The position numbers and the translations under genes were made by a program. Positions 9,896-18,841 of a stretch of DNA of 64,000 nucleotides are shown one piece after another. The notes beneath the pieces are model-generated. The model saw nothing but the letters and a program-made list of their open reading frames with translations. It had not been told where the DNA came from and searched no databases. Origin of the DNA: Gammaproteobacteria bacterium (GTDB taxonomy: Bacteria > Gemmatimonadota > Gemmatimonadetes > Longimicrobiales > Gaopeijiaceae); the NCBI GenBank assembly GCA_028821195.1, contig JAPPHB010000132.1, positions 126,190-190,189 of the forward strand. The letters are read 5' to 3'. Within the stretch, counting starts at the first letter, position 1. Each line of letters opens with the position of its first letter.

Positions 9896-10337
9896 GAGGC
9901 TGCGCCCGCTCGACCAGTTCCACCAGCGCCCCGCCCGTCCCCTTTGGATGGAGGAAGGCGACCAGGCCACCGTGCGCACCGGGCCTCGGAGTGCGGTCGA
10001 TGGGCCGGAACCCCGCAGCGATCAGGCGGTCGAGTTCGATGCGCACGTTCTCGACGCGGAGGGCCACATGATGAAGGTTCGAGCCCCCTGCTGCGAGGAA
10101 TCGCGCCACCGCGCCGCCCCGGTCGTGGGGTTCGAGAAGCTCCACTGCGCCGATGAAGCATACGTCGATGCCGTGTTCCGGGAGGGACTGGCGAGGCGAG
10201 GCCCGCTCGCCCGTCAGATTCTCGAACAGAGGCGCCGACTCCGCGATCGAGTGGACGGCGATGCCGACATGGTCCACCGGGTAGCGCGGCAGGGTTGGTG
10301 AGGGATCCACGGGCTCCGCTGCGGGGTCGAATTCCAT
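9882..10337 (-). CDS. mce: Methylmalonyl-CoA epimerase
   Basis: Glyoxalase/VOC-fold metalloenzyme of 151 residues that interconverts (R)- and (S)-methylmalonyl-CoA in propionate metabolism. Family features visible are DHVGIAVHSIAE (metal-binding His in the first beta-alpha module), LEPHD, NLHHVALRVENV (second metal His) and the end motif GALVELVE. The mutase genes it serves are not in this window. The start ATG at 10337 gives a short Pro-rich lead before the domain. The gene is alone on the minus strand and its 3' end overlaps the preceding plus-strand lipoprotein gene by 14 bases. Confidence 0.88.
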   Translation of the reverse strand: MEFDPAAEPVDPSPTLPRYPVDHVGIAVHSIAESAPLFENLTGERASPRQSLPEHGIDVCFIGAVELLEPHDRGGAVARFLAAGGSNLHHVALRVENVRIELDRLIAAGFRPIDRTPRPGAHGGLVAFLHPKGTGGALVELVERAQPLSAR

Positions 10338-10364
10338 GGCCGGCCGAGATTCGGTTATATTTTG
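10332..10364 (+). promoter_or_regulatory. Possible promoter of trxA
   Basis: An AT-rich island, TATATTTTG (10356-10364), in otherwise GC-rich sequence fits the TAnnTTT pattern of FCB-group promoters. A TTC (10332-10334) rather than TTG lies 21 bases upstream. It overlaps the 5' end of the divergent epimerase gene. This is weaker than the four other sites of this type in the window. Confidence 0.35.
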
Positions 10365-10452
10365 AAAACCAGGGAAGCAGGGAAGGGCGGCGTAGCGCTT
10401 CCGCTTCCATCGTACGAACGACCCGGGACCGGGATCAAGGAGATCAGCCAGA

Positions 10453-10782
10453 ATGAGCGATCGAGTTCTGACGGTTACGGACGAGAGCTTCGCCGACGAC
10501 ATAGAGAACAGCCAGGGACTGGCAATGGTGGACTTCTGGGCGACCTGGTGCGGCCCCTGCCGCATCGTCTCGCCCATCGTCGACCAGCTCGCAGACGAGT
10601 ATGGCGACCGTGGGGTGACGGTGGGGAAGGTGGACGTGGACACCAACCCCGGCACCTCGGCGCGCTTCGGGGTGCGCTCGATCCCGAGTATTCTCTTCTT
10701 CAAGGACGGGAGGCACGTCGACACCGTTGTCGGCGCCGTTCCGAGGGCCCATCTCGAGGAGAAGATCGAGGCGCACCTGTAG
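10453..10782 (+). CDS. trxA: Thioredoxin
   Basis: Small cytoplasmic protein disulfide reductase of 109 residues, the classical length. The active site WCGPC is at residues 32-36 in the context VDFWATWCGPC, and the cis-Pro loop is RSIPSILFF. An AAGGAG ribosome binding site precedes the ATG by about ten bases. rsmI follows after 22 bases and may be co-transcribed. Confidence 0.96.
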   Translation: MSDRVLTVTDESFADDIENSQGLAMVDFWATWCGPCRIVSPIVDQLADEYGDRGVTVGKVDVDTNPGTSARFGVRSIPSILFFKDGRHVDTVVGAVPRAHLEEKIEAHL

Positions 10783-10804
10783 GTCCGCGATACGCGAGCG
10801 GGGG

Positions 10805-11650
10805 GTGGCGACCCTCTACCTCGTCAGCACCCCGATCGGCAATCTCTCCGACCTTTCGGGGCGCGCCGCCCGGGTGCTGGGCGAGGTAGAGAGGATCTTC
10901 GCGGAAGACACGCGCAGGACCGGACGGCTGTTGCAACATCTTGGCGTCGACACGCGCCTCACCTCCCTGCATCAGCACAACGAGGCGGCGCGCGCGGGGC
11001 GGGTCCTCGAGTGCCTGGAGTCGGGACATGACGCCGCGGTGGTGAGCGATGCCGGAACCCCGCTGGTCTCCGACCCGGGCGCGCGCGTCGTGGACGCCGC
11101 GCTGGAAGCCGGGCACGACGTGGTTCCAGTGCCGGGTCCGTCCGCGGTTCTGGCAGCGCTGGCGGGGTCGGGGCTTCCGGCCGACCGTTTCGCCTTCCTG
11201 GGGTTTGCGGCCCGCAAGGGACCCGAACGGCGCGCTCTGCTGCAGCGGGTCGCCCATTCGCAGGAAACCACCGTGCTCTTCGAAGCCCCCGGCCGGCTGC
11301 GCCGCCTGCTGATCGATCTGGAGCATGCGTGCGGCTCCGGCCGCCGGGTGGCGGTGGCGCGGGAAATGACCAAATTGCACGAGGAGTTCGTGCGAGGGAC
11401 CCTGGCCGAGGCGCGGGCTCATTTCGGAGCGCGCACGCCCCGGGGAGAGCTGACGCTGGTGGTCGACCGCTCTACGGAAGGCGAACCCGACGAATCCGCA
11501 GTTCGGGAAGGGGCCGCGGAACTGCTGGCCGGGGGCACGCGGCCGAGTGAAGCCGTCCGGGAGTTGACGGCCCGGTTCGGGGTATCTCGCAACCGCGCCT
11601 ACCGGATCGTACATTCAACTGTTGTGTCGGACGGACCGGAGACGGGGTAG
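10805..11650 (+). CDS. rsmI: 16S rRNA (cytidine-2'-O)-methyltransferase
   Basis: SAM-dependent methyltransferase of the tetrapyrrole-methylase fold, which modifies C1402 of 16S rRNA. The product is 281 residues. Motifs are STPIGNLSDL at the N-terminus, EDTRRTGRLL, SDAGTPLVSDPG (SAM site), a PGPSA loop and the C-terminal helix-turn-helix-like end FGVSRNRAYRIV. The GTG at 10805 puts the protein start directly at the conserved VATLYLVSTPIGN. The frame is open upstream into trxA, but that extension has no homology. Confidence 0.94.
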   Translation: MATLYLVSTPIGNLSDLSGRAARVLGEVERIFAEDTRRTGRLLQHLGVDTRLTSLHQHNEAARAGRVLECLESGHDAAVVSDAGTPLVSDPGARVVDAALEAGHDVVPVPGPSAVLAALAGSGLPADRFAFLGFAARKGPERRALLQRVAHSQETTVLFEAPGRLRRLLIDLEHACGSGRRVAVAREMTKLHEEFVRGTLAEARAHFGARTPRGELTLVVDRSTEGEPDESAVREGAAELLAGGTRPSEAVRELTARFGVSRNRAYRIVHSTVVSDGPETG

Positions 11651-11700
11651 ACACGCGCCGCACGGCAGGCGCGCTCAAGGCGGGAGTGGTTCAGGAATCG

Positions 11701-12363
11701 ATGCTGAAGATTGTTCTCGCGATCCTCGCGGCCGTGCTTGCGGCCACTCCGCCCGCCGAACCGACGCTCACCATCGCGCGCCTCCAGTACGACGGAGGAG
11801 GGGACTGGTATGCGAACCCGTCCTCGCTGGCCAATCTGCTGGAGCGAATCGCGGCCGACACCGGGTTGCCGGTCGCGGATCGTGAAGCCACCATCACCCT
11901 CCGGGATCCCGCGCTGCCCGACTACCCCTACGTCTACATGACCGGCCACGGAAACGTGAGTTTCGCGCTTGAAGAGCAGGGCGCGTTGCGCGACTACCTG
12001 TTGGGGGGGGGATTCCTGCACGTCGACGACAACTACGGTCTCGACGAATCCTTCCGCCGGGAGATCGCACGCGTGTTCCCCGGCCGCGAGCTCGTGGAGA
12101 TCCCCCCCGATCATCCGGTCTTCGGCGCCTTTCATCTGTTCCCGGAAGGCCTGCCCAAGATCCACGAGCACGACGGAGGCCCGCCCCAGGCCTTCGGCCT
12201 CTTCGAGCGCGGCCGGCTGATGCTGTTCTACAGCTACGAAAGCGATCTGGGAGACGGCTGGGAGGATCCCGAGGTGCACGAAGATCCCCCCGAGACCCGC
12301 GAGCAGGCATTGCGCATGGGCGTGAACCTGTTCGTCTACGCCATCACCCGGGGGGCATCGTGA
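11701..12363 (+). CDS. DUF4159 secreted/periplasmic protein
   Basis: Protein of 220 residues with an N-terminal signal peptide (MLKIVLAILAAVLAATPPA) and a DUF4159 domain. Features are LQYDGGGDWYANP, PYVYMTGHGNVSF, LGGGFLHVDDNYGLDESF and IPPDHPVFGAFH. The fold of this family is thought to resemble class I glutamine amidotransferases/ThuA. No nucleophile Cys is visible, so an enzymatic role is unlikely. An upstream in-frame GTG at 11686 is possible, but the ATG gives a cleaner signal peptide. The stop overlaps the start of the DUF4175-like gene. In other bacteria DUF4159 proteins lie with envelope or aerotolerance-type clusters. Confidence 0.85.
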   Translation: MLKIVLAILAAVLAATPPAEPTLTIARLQYDGGGDWYANPSSLANLLERIAADTGLPVADREATITLRDPALPDYPYVYMTGHGNVSFALEEQGALRDYLLGGGFLHVDDNYGLDESFRREIARVFPGRELVEIPPDHPVFGAFHLFPEGLPKIHEHDGGPPQAFGLFERGRLMLFYSYESDLGDGWEDPEVHEDPPETREQALRMGVNLFVYAITRGAS

Positions 12364-15300
12364 GCCCGGCGGCCCGCCCGAGCGTCCGCAGCGCGTTCGA
12401 GGCCGTGCGCGGTCACGTCGGAACCCGCTTCGGGATGGCGGGGGTGCTGTGGGCGACCGTTCCCGTGGCCGTCATCCTGATGCTCGCCTGGTGGCTGGGG
12501 GGTGCGGCGGGGTGGCGTCAGGGAAGCGCGGCGCCGCTGATCCTGGACGGGCTCGCGGTCGCCGCGGTCGCCACCCTGGTCGTTTTGCTGCTCCGGCTCC
12601 GGCGCCGCTGGCTCGACGAAGCCAGGGTCGCCGCAACCATGGAGGAGGCGGCCGGTCTGGCCCGCGGCGTGGTGCGTGGCTCGCTCGAACTCTCCCGTTC
12701 GGTCCCGCCCGGCGTATCGGCCGCGCTGGCACGCCGTGCCGAAGCGCGGGTTGCGGGGCGCCTTACGTCCCCCACGTCCGTGCTGGCCGGATCGCTCCAC
12801 CGGCGCAGCGGTCGCTGGATGCGCCTCGGGGCGGGGGCGCTGGTGGTGGCCAGCGTACCCGTGATCTCCGCGTGGGTCGCGTCGCCGGAGCGGTCGCGGC
12901 GCGCGTGGTCGGGGCTCGCGACTCCCTTCGGGGTGATGGCGAGCCCGCGCTATGCCCCTCTGGTGGTCCGGCCGGGGCACATCGAGGTCGCCCGGGGGTC
13001 GGACGTCGCCATCGAGGTCGAAACGATGGGACGCCTCGAGGTTACGCTGCACTCCCGCGCGCCCGGAGACGTACCGCGCGCCGACACGCGCCGGATGCCT
13101 GACAGCGTCGCAACGTTCCGGTTCAACGCCGTGGAAACCGCCTTCGAGTACTGGGCGTCGGCGCCTGACGGGAGCATGAGCGAGCGCTACCGGGTCACGC
13201 CGGTGGACCCGCTGTTCGTGGCGGATCTGACCCTGCAGCTCACCTTCCCTCCCCACACCGGCCGGTATGCAGAGGAGTATCGGGGATCCGCGCCCGGGTT
13301 GAGCGTTCCGGTGGGCACCCGCGTCCGCGTGGAGGGACGCGCCAGCCGGGAACTTCAAGTGGCCAGCCTCGCGGTCGAGGAGCCGGGCGGGCCGGCTGTC
13401 GCCCTCCAGGTCGACGGCCCCCGTTTCCATACCGACTGGACACCGCGTGTCGGCGGCGTATACCACTGGAATCTGGTCGATGCGCGCGGCGGCGGTCCGG
13501 AGATCCCGCCCGTTCCGCTCGACATCACCCTGGTGCGCGACTCCGTGCCCGCCGTCGCCATCGTGTTTCCCGGCCGCGACACCGTTCTGCCTCTCTCGAT
13601 GGAGCAGCCGCTGGTCGTTCAGGCTCAGGACGACTACGGACTCGCTTCCGTGGAGCTGGTGGCGTACCGGGTGCGGTCTCTGGGGGCACCCGAGGATCCG
13701 GTCGTGCGCAGGATGGGCATGGCCGGCACCAGGAGTGCCCTCGTGCGCCCGCTCCTGGACGTTTCCGACTGGGGACTGCTCGCCGGCGACGTGATCCGCT
13801 ACCGCGCGCGCGTGGTCGACAACGCGCCGGCGCCGCAGATCGGCGAAAGCCCGGAATACGTGTTGCGCATGCCGGAGGCCTCCGAGCTGCGCTGGCAGGC
13901 CCAGCAGATGCTCGAGGACGCGGCGGCCGAGGTCGAATCGCTGGCTGAACAGGCGGGAGAAGCGGCCGAGGAGACCCGCGAGCTGGAGCGGCGCAACCAG
14001 GCGGAGCTCGCCGAGGAGCGCCGGGACCCTGGAACGCGGGGAGAGGAAGAGCTGAGCTTTGAGGAGCAGGAGGAGCTGCGGCAGGCGCTGGAGGCCCAGG
14101 AGGAACTGGCTGCCGAAGTGGATTCACTGAGGCAGGAGCTGGAGGAGGTTGCCGAATCCATGCGCCAGGCGGGTCTTCCGGATCCCGAGTTCAGTGAGGA
14201 GATGGAGGAGCTTCAGCGTCTTCTCGAGGAGATGATGCCGGAGGAGCTGCGCGAACGCATGGAAGACATGGCGCGCAACCTGGAGGAGATGGACGAAGCC
14301 GCTTCCCTGGAAGCGCTGGAACGGCTCGCGCAGGACCAGGAGGAAATGCGCCAGCGTCTGGAGGAATCCATCGAGCGCTTCCGCCGCGCCGCAACGGAAC
14401 AGGAACTGCGCGCCGCCGAGGAAGAGGCCGCGGAGTTGGCGCGCAGGGAGGATGCGCTCGCCGACGCGATGGAGGAGGGGGACACCCTCGACCTGCGAGC
14501 GCGCCAGCAGGCCGACCTGGAGCAGCAGACCGAAGCGCTCCTGGAGCGCATGGAAGAGGCGCGCGAGCACCTCGACGAGCTGGGAGAGCAGCAGGCCGGA
14601 GACCGCGCCGAGACCGCGGGCGAGCGTACCGACGAAGCGCGCCGCGACATGGCCGAAGCTCGCGAGCAGGCGGAGGCGGGCGAAGCACAGTCGGCCGCGC
14701 AGGAGGCCAGGGAGGCGGCCGAGGCACTCAGGGAAGCACAGGAGGCGCTGGCGGAGGCGCGCGCCGAGATGACTGAATCCATGGATGCCGCCGCCCGCGA
14801 GGCGCTCCGGCAGACGGCGGAGGATGCGCTCTCCCTCGCGCGCCAGCAGGCCGCGTTACGCGAGCAGATGCGGCGCGCGAATACGGAGCAGCAGGCGGCC
14901 ATGCGGGCCGATGAGGCGTCGCTTCTGCGTGGCGTGCGCAACATGGCCGAGAACCTGAGCGCCGGATCGCGCGCTTCCGGCCAGGTCGACCGCGCGGTCA
15001 GCACTGCCATCGGCGAAGCCATGGAGGCCATTACCGAGACGCTGGAGGCGCTCGACAGCCGGCGCGGGTCGACGCCGTCTCCGACCGCGACCGCCGAGGC
15101 GGCAGTCCGCGCGCTCAACCAGGTTGCGCTCCAGGCCATCGCGGGTGCCGGGCAGTCAGGGCAGGATGCGGCCTCGGGCGGAGCCGGAGAGATGCAGGAG
15201 ATGCTCGAGGCGATCGCCCAGCGACAGGGCGATCTGATCCTGCAGACCGAGGAACTCATGCCGATGCAGCTGGGCGAGCAGGCGCTCGCCAGGCAGATGC

Positions 15301-15740
15301 AGCAGCTCTCACAGGGTCAGGAGGCGGTTGCCGGCGAGCTCGGTGATCTGGCGCAGCAGCCGAACTCCGAAGAGCAGGCGCTCGGGGATCTTGATGAGCT
15401 TGCGCAGGAAGCGGCCGCCCTGGCCGAGGAACTCGCGATGGAACGCCTGCGCGCGGAAACCATCGAACGCCAGGAGCAACTCTTCCAGCGCTTGCTGGAC
15501 GCCGGGCGAAGCCTGGAGCGGGACGAGGAGTCGGAGGAGCGGGAATCCGAGGTTCCCGGAGAATTCGAGCGAAACGTCGTAGGGCCTCTTTCGGAAGAGG
15601 ACCTGAACGCGCTCCGGTTCGAGCTTCCCCCGGCGGATGTGCTGGGTCGCCTCCCTCCGGCACAGAGGCGCCTGGTGATCGAGTACTTCGAGCGCCTCAA
15701 CCAGGCTGCCACCACCCTGCCCCCGGGAGGCGGGTCGTGA
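12360..15740 (+). CDS. DUF4175-like membrane protein with long coiled coil
   Basis: Large protein of 1126 residues. The N-terminus has hydrophobic segments at about 22-45, 60-82 and 152-174, then a beta-rich periplasmic part to about 500 with Ig-like stretches such as LTLQLTFPPHTGRYAEE. From about residue 505 to 1100 the sequence is a very long E/A/Q/R-rich coiled coil. The arrangement fits the DUF4175 family, but assignment rests on pattern and neighbourhood. The GTG start overlaps the DUF4159 stop, and the stop overlaps the TPR gene start. It could be a structural or scaffolding envelope component; no catalytic motif is seen. Confidence 0.8.
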   Translation: MSPAARPSVRSAFEAVRGHVGTRFGMAGVLWATVPVAVILMLAWWLGGAAGWRQGSAAPLILDGLAVAAVATLVVLLLRLRRRWLDEARVAATMEEAAGLARGVVRGSLELSRSVPPGVSAALARRAEARVAGRLTSPTSVLAGSLHRRSGRWMRLGAGALVVASVPVISAWVASPERSRRAWSGLATPFGVMASPRYAPLVVRPGHIEVARGSDVAIEVETMGRLEVTLHSRAPGDVPRADTRRMPDSVATFRFNAVETAFEYWASAPDGSMSERYRVTPVDPLFVADLTLQLTFPPHTGRYAEEYRGSAPGLSVPVGTRVRVEGRASRELQVASLAVEEPGGPAVALQVDGPRFHTDWTPRVGGVYHWNLVDARGGGPEIPPVPLDITLVRDSVPAVAIVFPGRDTVLPLSMEQPLVVQAQDDYGLASVELVAYRVRSLGAPEDPVVRRMGMAGTRSALVRPLLDVSDWGLLAGDVIRYRARVVDNAPAPQIGESPEYVLRMPEASELRWQAQQMLEDAAAEVESLAEQAGEAAEETRELERRNQAELAEERRDPGTRGEEELSFEEQEELRQALEAQEELAAEVDSLRQELEEVAESMRQAGLPDPEFSEEMEELQRLLEEMMPEELRERMEDMARNLEEMDEAASLEALERLAQDQEEMRQRLEESIERFRRAATEQELRAAEEEAAELARREDALADAMEEGDTLDLRARQQADLEQQTEALLERMEEAREHLDELGEQQAGDRAETAGERTDEARRDMAEAREQAEAGEAQSAAQEAREAAEALREAQEALAEARAEMTESMDAAAREALRQTAEDALSLARQQAALREQMRRANTEQQAAMRADEASLLRGVRNMAENLSAGSRASGQVDRAVSTAIGEAMEAITETLEALDSRRGSTPSPTATAEAAVRALNQVALQAIAGAGQSGQDAASGGAGEMQEMLEAIAQRQGDLILQTEELMPMQLGEQALARQMQQLSQGQEAVAGELGDLAQQPNSEEQALGDLDELAQEAAALAEELAMERLRAETIERQEQLFQRLLDAGRSLERDEESEERESEVPGEFERNVVGPLSEEDLNALRFELPPADVLGRLPPAQRRLVIEYFERLNQAATTLPPGGGS

Positions 15741-17521
15741 ACGACGGCACCCGGCGAACGCTGTCGGCATTTCCCTGGCTCGTGATCGGCATTGCGCTTG
15801 CGCTCGCACCTGCCACAGCGGACGGCCAGTTGTCCTCGAGCCAGGAATCCCGGCTGCTGCGCGAGGCTGCGCGCGCCGAGTCGGCGGGAGACTACGCCGC
15901 CTCGGTCGAGATCCTCACCTCGCTGTTGGCGGAGCGGCCTGCTTCCTCGGGAGCCATCTTCGCCCTGGAGCGCGTGCTGCGGGCACAGGGCCGGGTGTCG
16001 CAGGTTCTGGATCCCATCGACGCGTTCCTGGCGGTCGACCCCGTGTCGACCGGTCCCCGCTACCTCAAGCTGAGGATCCTCCTGGAGGTCGATTCCCTGG
16101 CCGAACTGCGTTCCTCGGCGCAGTCCTGGATCGCGCAGAACCCGGCTTTGCCGGATTCCTATCGCGAAGTCGCGCGAGTGTACGAACGGGCGTTCGGGGG
16201 CGAGGAAGCCCTGTCCGTGCTTCGGCGGGGACAGAGCCGCGCGGGTGGTGGAGTCCTCGCGGTCGAAGCCGGAGATGTCCTGCTTCGCCTCGATCGTCCC
16301 CTGGAGGCCCTGATGGAGTGGGCGCGCGCCCTCGACGGCCCGGATGCCCAGGCGCCCGGAGCCCTGCGGCGGATGGTGCGCACCGGCGGGGAGCATCCCG
16401 GGTTGGCACCCGCGGTGGTTCGCGAGCTGGCGGCGGAAGGTGCGTCCGAAACCCGCAGGCGGGCGGCAATCGAGATCGCGCTCGAGGCTCGTCTGCAGCC
16501 GGAGGCGCTGAGTCTTGCGGAGGAGGTTGCGGGAGATCTTCCGGAGCGTGAGCGCGAGGGCTTCCTCAACGCAATGCTGCGGCTCGCCGAGGAAAAGGAC
16601 GCCGATCAGCTTGCGCTGTGGACGCTGCAGCAGTTGCGCCGGGAGACTCCGAGGGGTTCACGAGCGCGCACGCTGGATCGACAGATCGCGGTCACCTCGC
16701 TCGTTACCGGCGATACCGTGCGCGCGCTGGAGGCCAGGGAGCGGTATGCCCGCGGACTGCCCGAGCGCTCGCCGGAGCGGCGACGAGCTCTCGCCGAGAT
16801 GATTCGACTGGAGACGGCGACCGGCGCTCCCCTCGCGCTGCTCGACCGCTTCGCGGCCTTCCGCGAGGAGTTTCCGAACGCACCCGAAGCCGATCCGCTG
16901 GCGGTGGCGCTTTCGGCACGCTTCCGCGAGAACGGCGACCTGGAAACCGCGGCGTTCGTGCTGGAAGGGGTTCAGGGTCCGCTGAGCGCCCAGGAGCGTG
17001 CGTGGCTGGCGCTCGAAGCAGGCAACCGGGAGAGCGCCCGGATCAACCTGATGCTCGCCGCGGGGGGACTGCCCGCGACCGAGGCTACGGCGATCGTGCA
17101 GCTGATCGGTATCCTGGACCGGGTGGGCGAGCAGGCGGCCGCGCTGGCGGGCAGGGTGGCCATCGCGCGCCACAGGGAGGGCGCCGACGCGGCGTTCTCG
17201 CTGGTGAACGATGCGGTGCACGCCCTGCCGCCGGACGACCAGCCGCCCCTCCTCGCCATGGCCGCCCGCATCGCCGACGAAATCGACCAGCAGAGCGAGG
17301 CGGCGCGCCTGCGCGAATCTCTGGCCGCCACCTTTCCGGAGTCGAGCGAGGCGCCGGAAGCCATCCTGCAGCTGGCCCGCTACCGGGCAACCACCCCCAC
17401 CGGCGTGCCGGCCGCCATCGAGCTGCTCGAGGAACTCATTCTGGCCCGCCCCAACAGCGCGGTCGTGCCGGTGGCCCGCCGCGAACTGGAACGCCTGAGG
17501 GCGTCAGGAGGTGCATCGTGA
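15737..17521 (+). CDS. Secreted TPR-repeat protein
   Basis: Protein of 594 residues with a signal peptide (WLVIGIALALAPATADGQ) and helical repeats throughout, of TPR character: AARAESAGDYAASVEILTSL, a second RVLRAQGRVSQVL, and near the end AIELLEELILARPNSAVVPVA. It probably acts as a periplasmic protein-interaction scaffold. The GTG start overlaps the previous stop, and its own stop overlaps the GTG of the next gene, so it is the third member of a coupled four-gene cluster with the DUF4159 and DUF4175-like proteins. Confidence 0.85.
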   Translation: MNDGTRRTLSAFPWLVIGIALALAPATADGQLSSSQESRLLREAARAESAGDYAASVEILTSLLAERPASSGAIFALERVLRAQGRVSQVLDPIDAFLAVDPVSTGPRYLKLRILLEVDSLAELRSSAQSWIAQNPALPDSYREVARVYERAFGGEEALSVLRRGQSRAGGGVLAVEAGDVLLRLDRPLEALMEWARALDGPDAQAPGALRRMVRTGGEHPGLAPAVVRELAAEGASETRRRAAIEIALEARLQPEALSLAEEVAGDLPEREREGFLNAMLRLAEEKDADQLALWTLQQLRRETPRGSRARTLDRQIAVTSLVTGDTVRALEARERYARGLPERSPERRRALAEMIRLETATGAPLALLDRFAAFREEFPNAPEADPLAVALSARFRENGDLETAAFVLEGVQGPLSAQERAWLALEAGNRESARINLMLAAGGLPATEATAIVQLIGILDRVGEQAAALAGRVAIARHREGADAAFSLVNDAVHALPPDDQPPLLAMAARIADEIDQQSEAARLRESLAATFPESSEAPEAILQLARYRATTPTGVPAAIELLEELILARPNSAVVPVARRELERLRASGGAS

Positions 17522-18801
17522 ACGATTCTTCCCGATCGAGAGCCGGGCGGTGCCTGGCCCGGACGACGCTGCTCGCGGCCCTGTTGCTGGCTCCGGCAGC
17601 CCTGCGGGCCCAGCATCTGCTGGTGCCGATGGACCAGGATCAGGACGATCACCTGAAGGCCTACGGCCTCACCTACTGGAGCCTCGAGCGGGGCGCGACC
17701 GCGGAGTGGCTGCTCAACTACCGGGACGGCGCCTTCCTCTTGCCTGACAGGCAGGACGTTCGTCGGGAAGCGGCGTTTCGCGGTGTCAGCATCGAGCCGG
17801 TGAGCGCCGCCGACGTAGCCGCCATACGCGCGCTGATCGCGCGCTCCAACATGGAGTCGGTGATCCTCGAGAAGGCGCCCAGCGTTGCGATCTACACGCC
17901 CGCCAACACGACGCCCTGGGACGATGCCGTGACGATGGCGCTCGAATATGCGGGCATCACCTACGACAAGGTCTGGGATCCGGAGGTCCTGAACGGGGAT
18001 CTGGAGAACTACGAATGGCTCCATCTCCACCACGAGGACTTCACGGGCCAGTATTCCAAGTTCTTCATCACGTACGCGGGAGCTCCCTGGCTGCAGGAGG
18101 AAGTGGCCCGAAACCAGGAGGTGGCGACCGCGTTCGGATATCCGCACGTGCCCGCGCTCAAGAAGGCGGTTGCGAGCGTGATTCTGGACTACGTCGAGGC
18201 AGGCGGCTTCCTCTTTGCCATGTGCTCGGCAACCGAGACCCTCGGCCTGGCCCTGGCGGCCCGGGATGCGGACATCGCGGCAGCGTTCGCCGACGGTACT
18301 CCGCCCGCCCTCGACGCCTCGGCACACATGCAGTGGGGCCGGGCGCTGGGATTTCAGAACGCCGAAGTGCAGCTCTCCCCGTCGGTCAACGCGTTCAGCG
18401 ACATCGACGGCCATCAGGTCAATACGCCGTGGCGGGAAGAACTCGGCACGTTCTCGCTCTTCGAGTTCTCGGCCAAGCTGGATCCCGTGCCGTCGATGCT
18501 GACGCAGAGCCATGAGGACGTGCTCTCCGACTTCTACGGGCTCACCACGTCCTTCCGCCTGGACCGCATCAAGCCGGGCGCCATCGTCCTGGCGCAGGAG
18601 GGCGGATGGGCCAAATACCTCCACGGGAACCGGGGCGAGGGAACCTGGACCTTCTACGGCGGGCACGATCCGGAAGACCCCGAGCACCAGATCGGCGATC
18701 CCCCCACGGATCTCTCGCTGCACGCCAATTCGGGCGGCTATCGCCTGATCCTGAACAACGTCCTCTTCCCGGCGGCTCGCAAGAAGCAGCGCAAGACCTG
18801 A
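17518..18801 (+). CDS. Conserved secreted protein of unknown function
   Basis: Protein of 427 residues with a signal peptide ending near ALRAQ. The mature protein contains SVAIYTPANTTPWDDAV, EYAGITYDKVWD, LHLHHEDFTGQYSKF, a GGFLFAMCSATETLG stretch and a C-terminal GGHDPEDPEHQIGDPPTDL. Relatives are sometimes labelled asparagine synthetase B as I recall, but nothing here supports that: there is no N-terminal catalytic Cys and no SGGxDS loop. The alternating strand/helix pattern and the MCSATE turn recall a class I amidotransferase-like (ThuA) fold, which would match its DUF4159 neighbour. It is the last gene of the coupled cluster. Confidence 0.8.
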   Translation: MNDSSRSRAGRCLARTTLLAALLLAPAALRAQHLLVPMDQDQDDHLKAYGLTYWSLERGATAEWLLNYRDGAFLLPDRQDVRREAAFRGVSIEPVSAADVAAIRALIARSNMESVILEKAPSVAIYTPANTTPWDDAVTMALEYAGITYDKVWDPEVLNGDLENYEWLHLHHEDFTGQYSKFFITYAGAPWLQEEVARNQEVATAFGYPHVPALKKAVASVILDYVEAGGFLFAMCSATETLGLALAARDADIAAAFADGTPPALDASAHMQWGRALGFQNAEVQLSPSVNAFSDIDGHQVNTPWREELGTFSLFEFSAKLDPVPSMLTQSHEDVLSDFYGLTTSFRLDRIKPGAIVLAQEGGWAKYLHGNRGEGTWTFYGGHDPEDPEHQIGDPPTDLSLHANSGGYRLILNNVLFPAARKKQRKT

Positions 18802-18841
18802 CGCCGACGGCAGGGAAGATCATACTCCGGACCTCCGCCCC

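Noticed and set aside
13870..15700. SMC/ATPase-type protein for the long coiled coil
   Set aside because: There is no Walker A, signature or Walker B motif, and the N-terminus has membrane segments.
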